Made by a program: the position numbers and the translations under genes. The notes under the pieces are model-generated. The model searched no databases. It was not told the DNA's origin and saw only the letters and a program-made list of their open reading frames with translations. Below are positions 47,633 through 57,913 of a stretch of DNA of 64,000 nucleotides, in pieces. Each line of letters begins with the position of its first letter. The first letter of the stretch is position 1. Source of the stretch: Russula earlei (Eukaryota > Basidiomycota > Agaricomycetes > Russulales > Russulaceae). Location: positions 1-64,000 of the forward strand of contig JAGFNK010000049.1 in NCBI GenBank assembly GCA_025769875.1, written 5' to 3'.

Positions 47633-48169
47633 GATGACGAAACAAAGACGGTGGATGGTCCTTTTATTTACGTCCAAGTAGGATATGTCTGTAAGATGAT
47701 GACAGTCAAGGACATAGGACACATTTCGTATTATGAGATCTGAGAGAGAGACCCTGCCCTGATGCGGTGGCAGAGCAATCGCGAAAATGTCCCACGCCTC
47801 TGTTAAGCTAAAATCCGAGTACATATAGCCGTTCCCAAAGTGTCCGACTTCCATAGGAAGAGAAACGAATAACGTCCGCGTATCCGTCAAAACTAGATCG
47901 TAAAGTAACCGTCATCGTCCAGTCGTGTCCGTGTCTCATCAAAAGGAATTCTCAGAGAGCGTTCATACCCCCCCAGGCAACACCAAACGCGGTGAGGAAA
48001 ACACCCACTGCGGAGAAGCGTGCACTAAGAAGCGCACTGTTTCCCCCCGATGACGTGGGACCAGAGCCCGAGTTTGTGCGGCTGGCTGTAACCGAGCCCC
48101 CCGTCGGCTTCGTCGCATCAGATGTCTATAAAGGAGGCAGGTAAGCCCAGAGCTACATCATGGACAGCC
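47633..48169. other. Intergenic, about 540 nt
   Basis: Upstream of the BTB gene and downstream of the secreted-glycoprotein gene; a T/C-rich stretch (about 48040-48120) but no gene. Confidence 0.5.
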
Positions 48170-49457
48170 TTATGGGATAAGGCAGTAACACTGGAGAACG
48201 GGAGGGGGTAAAGAAAGTGAATGGACACCAACAGCAGACGGAGACGCGCTCGTTGAGTTCGCACCGGGAACAGATATGCCGTTGCTGAGTGTTGAAACCG
48301 TCGTGCACGATGACGTTGGTGGTGCTGGATGGGCAGGGGGAGTGGTGGGTTGGCCTTGGAAGAACGTCGAAGAGCCGTAAACGCCCATTGGCTATAACTG
48401 TCAGGTCAGGAAGGCCACTGCATAGGAATCCATTACCTCTCCGTCGTCCCCCAAGCACTGATCAAAACCGGGCCCATAGTTTCCCGGCATATTCCAATTA
48501 CATCCCATTACATCGTAGATATGCTGACACAGCGTAGGTGCGTTTGGACCATCGTTGCATCCGCGGAAGCAGAATTCCGAGGCGGAAACGAAATTCTGGG
48601 GCGGCGAACAAGAATCATGTTGTCAAAACGAGGCCACAAAGTAGCGAGGAAGAGATATACACTCCATTCATGCAGCTGGACAAACTGTCCCGTGAAGGCA
48701 CTGGAGAAGACAAGGCCACCGATCGGGTTTCCTACACCAGAGCAGTTAGCCAGAATCCGATATGGCAGGTACAGCCCTCACCTTTGCCATCAGCACCATG
48801 TGGATCTAATTCACCACCTGCGTCATTCGCCGGAATATTGATCTTTGTCAGGTCTCCAATACCTGAGACAGATGGTGAGAAAGCAAAGTGAGGTAGGCAA
48901 AGTGAGGGACACACCCGTAACTTGCACGTAGTCTGGCGTCTTCACGAAATGTGCACCTGTGAGAGTGCCATCCGGGATGATTCTTGTGCCATAGCCAGGC
49001 TGCGACATCAGATGAGAGGATACCCGCGTTGGAAATGGCGTGTTTTTGCCTTGCCTTGAGACACCACGCCACTTCGATCCGCTGAGAATCCGGTGTATGA
49101 GCGTCGTTTCGAGGAGGAAATGAACGTCAGACCTGCCTCGGTGTTCCCAATGACGGAACCAGGGCCACTATCGGGCGGCGCAAAGACGCAAAAGTCCTGG
49201 AGAGAGTTTACTGGACGACCGTCATTAGCAGCATGTCACTCTCGGGAGAACAAAACGAGGGCACGCACTATAGGCATTCTGGCACTCCGGAAGTCTGGTT
49301 GTAGCCGGTCCCGCACTGATTCGTGCCCGACTGCCCCTGTTCAGACTGAACGGGAAGCGTTAGACGGCAGATAGGTGGCCGTATAGGTCTGGGCGCGGAC
49401 AGCTTGAGAGGCGAATAGAGATAGGACGAAGATCGGGGAGGTGGGGAGGGAAATCAT
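48170..49457 (-). CDS. Secreted Cys-rich glycoprotein, 'macrofage activating glycoprotein'-like (frameshifts in exon 1)
   Basis: Eight exons on the minus strand: 49457-49269, 49210-49137, 49081-49055 (27 nt), 48999-48915, 48862-48782, 48731-48661, 48595-48437 and 48391-48170. Introns flanking the 27-nt exon use GC donors (GCAGGT and GCAAGG). The start MISLPTSPIFVLSLFASQAV-RA looks like a signal peptide. Then come CGTGYNQTS, CQNAY, DFCVFAPPDSGPGSVIGNTE, PGYGTRIIPDGTLTGAHFVK, DLTKINIPANDAGGELDPHG, LCQHIYDVMGCNWNMPGNY and a Ser/Thr-rich C-terminus after GVYGSSTFFQGQPTTPPAHP. Even Cys spacing suggests disulphides. Two +1 shifts in exon 1 (about 49385 and 49291) are needed to keep the family sequence. 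Function in fungi unknown. Confidence 0.75.
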
Positions 49458-50008
49458 TGTGACAAGACAAGAGACACAGGCGGGCCTTTAACGAGTGAGG
49501 GGCGGGCTTAAGGGTGGTGGAGGTGGAGCAATTCCGGGGGGGCAAGGCGCTCCATGGATGGAAATGGGAAGCTTGTTGCGTCCAGCCTTCAGAGGACTCA
49601 TCTGAGCATCCAGCACACCCAGCACTGTACCTCTCGAGGCCATCGAGACCCAACATGTCAACGCACTTCTCGGTCAGGTGATGCCACGACGCTCACCTTT
49701 GCCATTTCCGTCGCCCCTGCAGGCTTTGCAAATGTCGAAGTCGACCATACTCGACCTCCGGTGAGCTCTTGGGCGCTTAGCCTGTCGGTTGCTGCGCATG
49801 ACTTCGGCCGTCCAAAGATGTGTACGCTTTCTGCATCGATGCTTCGATAACCGGTTCAAGAAAGAGAGGAGCCGATGTCCCATAAGGTTATCGGTCACCA
49901 AGGCCGCTCTCGACCAGAAGATTCGCATTCGCACCCACGGAGACTCGGGAAAGCGGTGGCTTAATCGATGGCGGGCCAATCAGAAAAATTATTAATAAAA
50001 ATGAATTT
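49458..50008. other. Intergenic, about 550 nt
   Basis: Between the glycoprotein start and the 3' end of tRNA-His. An A/T-rich stretch (about 49985-50005) just beyond the tRNA's 3' end (T-rich on the transcribed strand) could terminate RNA polymerase III. Confidence 0.5.
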
Positions 50009-50093
50009 TGTCCCCGGCCGGATTCGAGCCGGCGGCTTGACGGTATTGTGTGAAGACCACAACGTCATGATTTAACCACTAATCGACGGGGAC
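50009..50093 (-). tRNA. tRNA-His (GUG) with a 13-nt intron
   Basis: Folds on the minus strand: acceptor stem GTCCCCG/CGGGGAC (7 bp), D arm GATT-AGTGGTTA-AATC, anticodon stem TGACG/CGTCA with loop TTGTGG-C (anticodon GTG at 34-36), variable loop AGCC, T arm GCCGG-CTCGAAT-CCGGC and discriminator A. A 13-nt intron (50056-50044) sits in the usual position between nucleotides 37 and 38. Mature length is 72 nt before G-1 and CCA addition. The T loop starts with C instead of the usual T54, a small deviation in the B box. Confidence 0.95.
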
Positions 50094-50355
50094 CATCTGC
50101 ATGTAAATTTTGCACGCGGCTAAACATATAGAACGTGTGGTTCCACATTAGGCCAAACTGTACGGTACAGATGTGTGTGTTTACAACTACTACGAGTAGG
50201 TTTACACAAGATCGGGATATCATTGAGGTCGGGAGCGTCAGGAAGCAGGAAAATAATGCATATGATGTCATACAACTAGAGACCTCCCGAGTTCCAGTCA
50301 TGCAAACCAGATAAAAATCCAATATTCCAGTTCCAGCCATCGATGCGCATCGAAC

Positions 50356-51247
50356 CTACCTCCTGCTGAAGAAGCCGTCAAATGGTCCGGGATGGTAATC
50401 CCTGCGCGCCCCCCCACGCCCACGCGGTGGCTGCGTCGGGGCTGGTGGCAGTGGTCTCCATGGAATTGACTCCCCACGGGACTCTGCGACGAGGCTGACA
50501 ATACGTTTGAGAGAAAAGTTTTGAACAGGAGGCGTGCGTGCAGGGTGCCGACAGGAGGGGCACGTGTACGGAGGGGGGCCACGGGCGGCAGCCTGTCGGT
50601 GGTGCCCGAGGGTTGTGTTGAACCAATCTGTGAGGCAGCCTTGACAAAAGGTATGGCCACAATTCGTGAGACTGTCACGGTGCGATAAGCGCAGAAGAAT
50701 TAGATTTCCATTCCATTGCCGGCATGTGGGAGTTTGAGGGGGAACGCACAGATAGGGGGCCCACATGGGGTGTGTGCAGATCTCGCAGGAAGTAGCATCC
50801 TCCAATGCCGAAACGTCCAACTATCAACGCGGGTGAGTGGAGACAGCCGCCGAACGGAGAGATGGACCGACGGTGTTTTGTTTCGTGTTCGCCTTGATCT
50901 CGTTCAGAGCGGTCGATAAGTGTTTCTGCGACATGTTGAGCTCCTGAGAGTTTTCGTGCGAAACAGGTTTATTGTAGGATCATGGCATAGTAAGGGGAGC
51001 TTGCCTGCTCGAGCTCTTGGCATCGTTGTCGCAAGCGTTCCGTTTCCGGCTCTTCGAGCTCGACGGGTATATCCTCGACTATTTCGAGCGCTTCTCCTTC
51101 CGGCTTCGAGCGTCTAGGCTTCCGTTGACCATGCTTGGATGCTGGTGCTGGTTCCTCGTCTTCGTCTGAGGAGATGACGATGATCGACGCTTTGTAGGGC
51201 CCTGGCGCATGCGAACGAGGGGTTGATGAGTGACGATGTGGGGGCAT
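50356..51247 (-). CDS. RING-finger protein, probable E3 ubiquitin ligase (233 aa)
   Basis: Exons on the minus strand: 51247-51005, 50943-50872, 50820-50750 and 50671-50356. The first intron is GC-AG (CAG|GCAAGC); the others are GT-AG. The N-terminus is disordered with an acidic patch (VISSDEDEEPAPA) and a basic patch (RKPRRSKPEGE). A coiled-coil-like segment follows (ELEEPETERLRQRCQELEQ, ELNMSQKHLSTALNEIK), then a C3HC4 RING: CEICTHPMWAPYL, LTNCGHTFCQGC and CPSC. The tail is Pro/Arg/Gly-rich. RING proteins of this type recruit E2 enzymes; the substrate is unknown. A diverged copy of the exon-2 region lies at about 53985-54180. Confidence 0.85.
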
Positions 51248-51748
51248 GGTGAGAGGGGTGATGGTATTGGATGGTCGAAGAGGAGCGAATGAGCTAGGAC
51301 AGGAACTGATAGGGAGTAAAATAGAGACCAAATTGGAGCTGCCTGGGACTGGTGACTGTTCGTTTTCCGTCGCGTCTGGCGCCCCTTTCGTGTTTCCATC
51401 CTTCGGCCCGGACATTCCTCGGCACGCGCACCACGTGCCCACGAGGCCCCACGCAGGTGGAACGAACAACAGTACAATCATTCCGGCGTGCCATAAAGCG
51501 ATGGACAAACAGCTGACTCATACTTGTATTGTAGATTGTCCTACACCGTGCAGAGCACCGGCCACTGCGAGTATTAAGCTAAGACGAAGGTGATTACTAC
51601 TGTATCTCTGTTCCGCCGTTCTGAAAACCTGAATAGTCCGAGGGAAGAAGACCCATGGTAAAACGACTACAGTAAAACGAACACCACAAAAGGGCCCAAA
51701 ATAGATCTGTGGCAATGAGTGAACAATGGAACTAGATGCTTGAGTTGC
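51248..51748. other. Intergenic, 500 nt
   Basis: Between the RING gene start and the stop of the ManC-like gene. Open frames here are short and unsupported. Confidence 0.5.
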
Positions 51749-53480
51749 TCATAGAAGCCGACGCCAACCGGCATCCTTGGCTTTCTTGACAAGTCTTTTG
51801 ACCTCCTGCGAACGGGCACGCGTCGTCACTAGTAGGGTGTCCGGCATATCAACGATGACGAGATCATCCACGCCCAGGCACGCAATAAGCCGGCCAGAAC
51901 CAGGAATAATGATGCCACCGGCGACCTGCTCAGTAAGAACTGTTGGGGATGCGTGAGCTTCCGCAACAAGAAAAACTGGTGGAACAAAAGAAAACACACC
52001 CAGTCCGCCGTCACCAAGAATACGGGGTTGGTTTGCTTCGGCAGGCAACAGTTCGGCAATTGACGAGAAGTCTCCAACGTCATCCCAACCTGTGGCACCA
52101 CCACCGGATCAGTTTGCGACAACTGTTGGCAGTACACACGTACCAAACGTTGCTGGCACGACGGCAACACGGCCCTCTAACGCCGCGGGTTCCGCCACAG
52201 CGTGGTCTATGGCAATCTTTTCGAGATCCGGCCACACCTCCTCCAGCATCTTGCTGCGTCGAGTCTCATCGTCCCAAACGGCAGCAACCTTTGTTAAACC
52301 CTCCTCCAGTTCGGGTTGATACTCTTTCAGTAATTCCAGAAAGAACGCGGCCTTCGTGACAAACATACCCGCATTCCAGCGGTAAGAACCACTGGCGATG
52401 TAGGCGGCGGCTGTGCGCGCGTCGGGCTTTTCTTTGAAGCTTGACACAAGGCGTGCATTCGGCGCCTCGGGAATGCCAAGCTTTTCGCCTAACCGCACGT
52501 AACCGAACCCCGTGGACGGATGAGAGGGAGCGATGCCAATGGTGACGAGGTAGCCCTTGTGCGCAACCTGAACAGCTTCAGTGACGGCGCTGAGGAATGC
52601 GTCATTACCGGAGATCATATGGTCGGCTGCGAATGAGCCAATGACGGCATCGGGGTCACGCTGTGCGAGGATTGCCGCAGCGAGCCCTATTGCAGCCATC
52701 GAATCTTTCGGGCTGGGTTCACAGAAGAGGTTGTGCGACATTAGATCAGGGAGCTGTTCGTGAATACTCCTAACATGGGCGGGGCCAGCGACAACCGTGA
52801 GACGGTCCGCACCACTGAGCGGAAGTAGACGGTCCCAAGTAGCTTGAATCAAGCTACGGCCTTGGAGGGTCACATCGAGGAGGAACTTGGGGTGGTCCTC
52901 TCGTGAAAGGGGCCATAGACGCGTGCCGGCACCTCCAGCAGGAATCACAACATAGAAACCGGGAATTTCACGAGTATGCCCAAAGGGATAAGAGGTCACA
53001 CCGTTGCCTAGCGGCGATGGTACGTGTGCAAACGGTGGGGCTGCAAGAGTGGGAATTGAGTGCGAGCTAAGAAAAGGTGATTTTGCGTGAAGCTGGGGAG
53101 AGCTGGGAGTTGGGGTGGCGGAAACGGGAGTCCCTATGTGGTGGCTGCGCATTTGCTGCCTGTCAGTTAGCTTTTGTCTTGGCTGCGTAGAGATACTGGG
53201 AAGGAGGACACACACCACCGCGACGATACCCTCCCTAACCTGACGTTCGAGACTCAAAGTTGCTTGCCGCAGTTCAGTGCATTCCTGACGAAGCTCAGCA
53301 ATCTCCGCGCGCTGTTAAAAAAAATGGCATCAGGAGGCGGACGGACAGACATGTTCAGCGACGCGGAACACGTACAGATTCGAGCACCACTTCCATGATT
53401 TGATTGAACATACTCTCCAAATTGGCACCAGACGGGGCCTGGTGGGCCAGCGGATACGCTACGGGACGAGAGAAAGACAT
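51749..53480 (-). CDS. Mannose-1-phosphate guanylyltransferase, bacterial ManC type, with fungal N-terminal extension (about 509 aa)
   Basis: Makes GDP-mannose from mannose-1-phosphate and GTP (family role). Exons on the minus strand: 53480-53376, 53311-53240, 53155-52144 and 52089-51749; introns of 64, 84 and 54 nt. A further in-frame intron near 51955-52000 is possible. Residues 1-60 are fungal-specific with a coiled coil (RAEIAELRQECTELRQATLS). A Ser/Pro linker follows. The catalytic domain carries the bacterial-type signature VIPAGGAGTRLWPLSREDHP-KFLL, then EPSPKDSMAAIGLAAAIL, IGSFAADHMI, STGFGYVRLG, FKEKPDARTAAAYI, YRWNAGMFV, KIAIDHAVAEPA, GWDDVGDF and VDMPDTLLVTTRARSQEVK. This matches actinobacterial ManC far better than the eukaryotic Psa1/GMPPB type, whose signature is VGGYGTRLRPLT. 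Catalytic residues look intact. Confidence 0.88.
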
Positions 53481-53984
53481 GGGGGCTGAAAAGAGGGACG
53501 AGAAGAGGAGGGATAATGAATGAAACTATCCGCCTTTCATCATTCATAATAAGTCTCACGGATTTGGCGGTGCGCGCGCTTTACTTGTTTTTTAACCGCG
53601 TTTTCCCGCCGCCCCTTCCCCTCCTGCCGCACCTTTAAGTCCACCCCCCTTACCAACGGCAACGGTATCGGCCCCGCTTGTACAGGTTCTACGGCTCTCT
53701 ATGACCCCTCTGTTTCCCGCGTCTTTGTCTACCTGCCGTAAATCAGGGTAATAGGAAAGACTGCGAAATGGATATCGTTTGCCATCCCCACCGAACATCG
53801 CCGTCATTCACGGCCACCCACAACACCATCCATTGCACCCTCTCAATCGCCGATGAGAATGGTTCAGAGAACACGTCATCACCGGTGTTGCGTTTTGTCC
53901 TTCCCTCTTTTTATTTTGTTTTCCTTTCCAGCTAGTGCATGCGTGTCGGTGGGTTTTCCAGAAGAAGAGAGCGTCAGGGGTGCA
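53481..53984. other. Intergenic, upstream of the ManC-like gene
   Basis: C-rich stretch (about 53600-53660). No supported gene. Confidence 0.5.
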
Positions 53985-54180
53985 TCACGGCGGGTGGCGG
54001 AAGTATCAGACACGAGTGATGGACTGACGATGTTTCGTTCGTTCGCCCTGATCGTTCAAAGCGGCCAATAAGTGTTTCTGCGGCATATTGAGCTCCTAAG
54101 AATTTGATGCAATGCACGTTTATTTATTGCAAGTTCATGGTACAATGGTTCCATTGAGCTCACGCGTAACTCTTGACATC
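53985..54180 (-). pseudogene. Diverged duplicate of the RING gene exon 2 region
   Basis: Sequence ATAAGTGTTTCTGCGGCAT with TTGAGCTCCTAAGA matches ATAAGTGTTTCTGCGACAT with TTGAGCTCCTGAGA at about 50910-50950. Looser similarity continues on both sides (ATGGACTGACGATGTTTCGTT against ATGGACCGACGGTGTTTTGTT, and down to AACTCTTGACATC against AGCTCTTGGCATC). Same orientation as the RING gene; no RING domain retained. Confidence 0.75.
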
Positions 54181-54714
54181 CAACTGCGGTGCACACCACC
54201 CTCTTCATTCAAAGATAATAAACGAGCATAGCAGACTGGGTTTGAAATCGACGCCTGGGCCGCATCATCAATGGGGACGTCACGGTGGCTAAATTGAACC
54301 TATTGTTGCCAACATTCTGATTTATCGTGCCCTGGGCCCTCGGTGGCTATCTGGCGAGTATCATGTTCAATTTGTACTGTATGCTGGCAACCACAGGTTT
54401 GGCGGCTGTGGTCGACGCACATATTACGGGGTGGTTGGGCGGGACGTGGAACACGAATGTGCCCATTTATATGGTGACGTAGGCGGTGCATGCTGGCCCT
54501 TGTCCTCTGTTCGCTTATAGCGCCTCCTCACGTCTTAGCCGAGGCTCGAATCTCCTTGCTTTGTGGCATTCGAGCAGCCCGTCCCAGTGTGGCTGGTTAC
54601 GATCCCCTTCGCTTGTTCCGCCACAATTTCGTCGCTTTGGCACGCGGTCTCCTTTTATATAAATGACCACCTGTTGTCATCTTGCCCTCATTTACCCCGA
54701 TCGCAGTCGCCGGA
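54181..54714. other. Intergenic, promoter region of the next gene
   Basis: A TATATAAATG sequence at about 54656-54665 could serve as a TATA element. No supported gene. Confidence 0.45.
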
Positions 54715-57296
54715 ATGCTCGCTGTCCTACACCATGCTCCTCGGCCCCCGCTGGGTGTTGCCCTCCTCGGCTTGTTCATATCAGCGTTAAGTTCGACACT
54801 CCGTCTGCTTCCTTACGCCGTGCTCTGTGGTATGATTACTCTGTCAATTTGGGTCCCCCCGCGTCCCGCCAACCCCAGCGTCGTGTATTATCCCATCCAT
54901 GGCCATCCGAACCACGTTTATATGATGTCCGCGTCCAACGTTACTCCGCACATGGATGAGACCAAGCCCTTCGAACTTGACGCATTCCTTCGATTCCTCA
55001 TTTTCTTGCTTGCCGTTCCTGTCACTTCAATACTCGAGAGCGTGCTCTTCCGTCCTGCTCGTGATCTTTACCTTCAAACCGTCCAGTTCTGGTTTGATAT
55101 GCGCTACACCCTGCCTGCGCAATTAACAGGCTCTTGGCCGGACACGTGGACTCCCGTCCTGAATGCACTTTGCTCATTCCAGTTTGTAGCAGGCTTCATC
55201 GACGGTGTCATGGGAAATGATTACAGTAAATCTGTGCGGAATCTTAGAGGACATCGTCCACTCAGGTTTTTACTTCTGCAGGTCCGAGATTGCCGCAAGA
55301 GCGCGAGTCCAATGCCAAGTTTCCCCGATTTGGGAGTGACATTGGTCGAAATGGCAGCAAGCCATGGCCGACGCGTCCGGCTGAGAAGAAAGTGCCCTCG
55401 CCACTCCGCACTGTCCACTTCGAACACAAGCCAAGGGTAGACTACAATCACAAGCCGAGTCCCGACCCCGCCGTTTTTCAAAGCGAGGCACAAGAGTACG
55501 AGGCTTGTCCTGTGGCTTTTCATCTCATCTTATCTTATCGCAGCGTCAACCTTGATGTTCCTCGTAAGACCTTTATCTCTCCTTCACGTCCTTCGTCCTC
55601 GTCGCCATACGAGAGCAGTAACTCTGGGTACGTCCCTCAACATTCCTGTCCACCTGGCGTTGACTCTGCGATAGAGCATCATCCTCCATCTCCAAGAACC
55701 TCTCTCGGGTAGCAGGCATACTCTTTTACTATCCTCCTCACCGCAAGCAACCCCCACGTCCCCGGTTTAACAACAAAGCCTTTTCTGCACGTCCCTCTAA
55801 TTTTGATTTTGTACGGCTGTCCCACTCGACTCGTCCCATTCGGACATCTTCGCCCAGGACTTCACGTTGCGATGTCATGAAGCATGTAGAGGGGGTTAAA
55901 TACATCGCGGATGAATCAGTGTGGCGTACTATGAGGGCTGAATACTTGCTAGGAATTTCCCAATGTGTCGAACCGAACCAGTTCACTGGATGCACGGGGG
56001 ATATACGGCCTCTCATTGTGCCGCAGCTGTCTAAGCCCCTACCCCCAATCTTGACGCCCGATCAACATCAACTTGTTATCCCCTGTACGCAGGTAGAAGA
56101 ACCTATTCGAGTCCAGGAAGCCCAATTTCCCGCATTGTTTACTGCGCCCCACCACGATCAGCGTACGCACGTTTACGAGCCCCATCCTACGGCGCCGACG
56201 CTGGCAAGCGCCGCGGAGCGCCTGCTTGACTATCGCGGTCCTGCCTTGGGAATGATGGCTTTCCAACCCCAGGAAACGCCAGAACATATGGATCTTGACT
56301 ACCCGGAGGAGCTTATTCCTGGACCGCAACACGTGTTCATGCTGCAGGCTCCGGAACAATGCCCGTCAGCGCAGGGACTGCCACCGCCTATATCTCAACC
56401 ACGTCAAGACCAGTTGAGTTTTAGGCAACTCTCCGAAGCTCCGCCGTCCCGATCTCCCAATGATATGCTGGTGTTTCCGTCGTCGGATTGTTCTCTCTCA
56501 TATGTCCCGCCCGTGCTGGAATTCTCATCGGCACGTCCTGTCCACGTTCACCAGGGAGAGTCACCGCCAACATCTCAATGCACATCAGATAGCGAATTTT
56601 TATCAGAAACTCTACACGCGCCTGACTGGACTCATTGTCGTCAACCACCTACGATCGCGACTAGTGTCTCGCAGCCCCAATTCATTCAGCCGCTCCGGGA
56701 TGACGAGGCGACAAAGAGACTTGCTTTCAACGTCCTTCCCGACAACACTACCCCTTACGTTGAGTCGTCGCACCATGCAGTGCTGGCTACCCTATCATGT
56801 TCTAACCGCACGGAAGTCACATCCCCCCAAAAGGGATCGCTCAATCAGCCCGTCACTGCGCAACACGAGCCTACGCAAACTCCCCACCCCCACCAATCGC
56901 CTCGGACACCAGTCGGCTCATCGTTACACCCACAAGCAGAGGCGATTCCCCGGCCTTTTTCTCCCGCGGATTCCGTACGGGCGATAGGTGAGATAGAGAT
57001 GTTTGTAGCTGACCCGGACGGACGCAACTGACGGGCTTGCTTGTAGCGGGCGACGATGAGGACGGACTGTCCGAACGAAAATTCGACGACATCGGATTCA
57101 GAGACATCTGATTCGGATTACACTGAATCGTCCTTGTTCAGAGGACGATAGTGATTCCGATTCCGGTTCGTCCGACGACGACGAGGACGGAGAGACCACC
57201 GTGGGTTCCTCTGAACGCAGACTGGACGGGGCGAAGCGTTCGGACCCCACGTCAGACCCGCCATTCAGTGGCGAGACGTCCGGTATCCCCGCTTAG
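54715..57296 (+). CDS. Unrecognised membrane protein with long disordered, acidic C-terminus (model partly uncertain)
   Basis: Exon 1 (54715-55225) and exon 2 (from 55282) are secure. The frame around 55520-55570 and 55700-55740 is uncertain because possible introns there do not all keep phase. The open frame 55740-57031 then carries most of the protein. Exon 1 encodes two hydrophobic regions (VALLGLFISALSSTLRLLPY with AVLCGMITLSIWV, and FLRFLIFLLAVPVTSILESV), suggesting two or three membrane spans. The rest is Pro/Ser/Gln-rich and looks disordered. A last exon starting at about 57092 is acidic (DDSDSDSGSSDDDEDGE) and ends at 57294-57296. I do not recognise the family. The start at 54715 is the first ATG of the frame. 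Confidence 0.6.
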
Positions 57297-57913
57297 GCCC
57301 ATCATCCTACGTGGCGTCTCAGAGAAGCACTGCCAACGCCGATGATGGTGACACTGATGGGCCATTTCATGAACACGCTGCCAACTGGACACCGCGAAGC
57401 AAAGCGAAACTTGACGGGAGGGCGAGTAGAGGCTCTATCGGTATCGAGAGGGATATCTCCCCTACCCAGAGAAATCGAGGATGGACCGTTTCGAGTTTTG
57501 TCAGGGTCCCTCCTATTACCGCGCGCGACGCCGAGAAGGAGGAGAAGATACCTTTCTGAGTGCGGGGATTATCATGGTGACTTTGTCGCTACGACTACTT
57601 GTCGCCAGGACTATTAGTAGCATTGCGGGGTAATGGTAATACGGCTTACTCGGGCGCGTCGATGACGATTTGGGATGAGGTAATTTGCCGTTCGGCAAAC
57701 GTTGCGTGTTTGAACGGCGAGCCAAGATGATGATGGCGTGGCTGCGACTAGTCCAGTTCGGATTCCACGACTGTTTCGTTTCGAATCGGATCGGCCGGTC
57801 CGGTGGCAGTGGCGACGCCACCAAAAGGTGATTTGATTACTACTACGAACGACTGACTCGCAGAGGCCATTTTAAATTCCTATAATCCCGTTCTTTCCTT
57901 CCCACCACCATCC
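57297..57913. other. Intergenic; open frame 57311-57559 may be coding tail of the upstream gene
   Basis: The stretch 57300-57559 stays open in one frame with a charged composition (SKAKLDGRASRGSIGIERD) and could be a further exon of the gene at 54715, but no convincing splice junction joins it. The remainder is probably the promoter of the transcription factor. Confidence 0.35.

Noticed and set aside
47633..47890. N-terminal extension of the BTB protein to an ATG at 47890
   Set aside because: The 86 extra codons lack BTB-family sequence and have a different base composition; the ATG at 47632 gives the usual BTB start distance.
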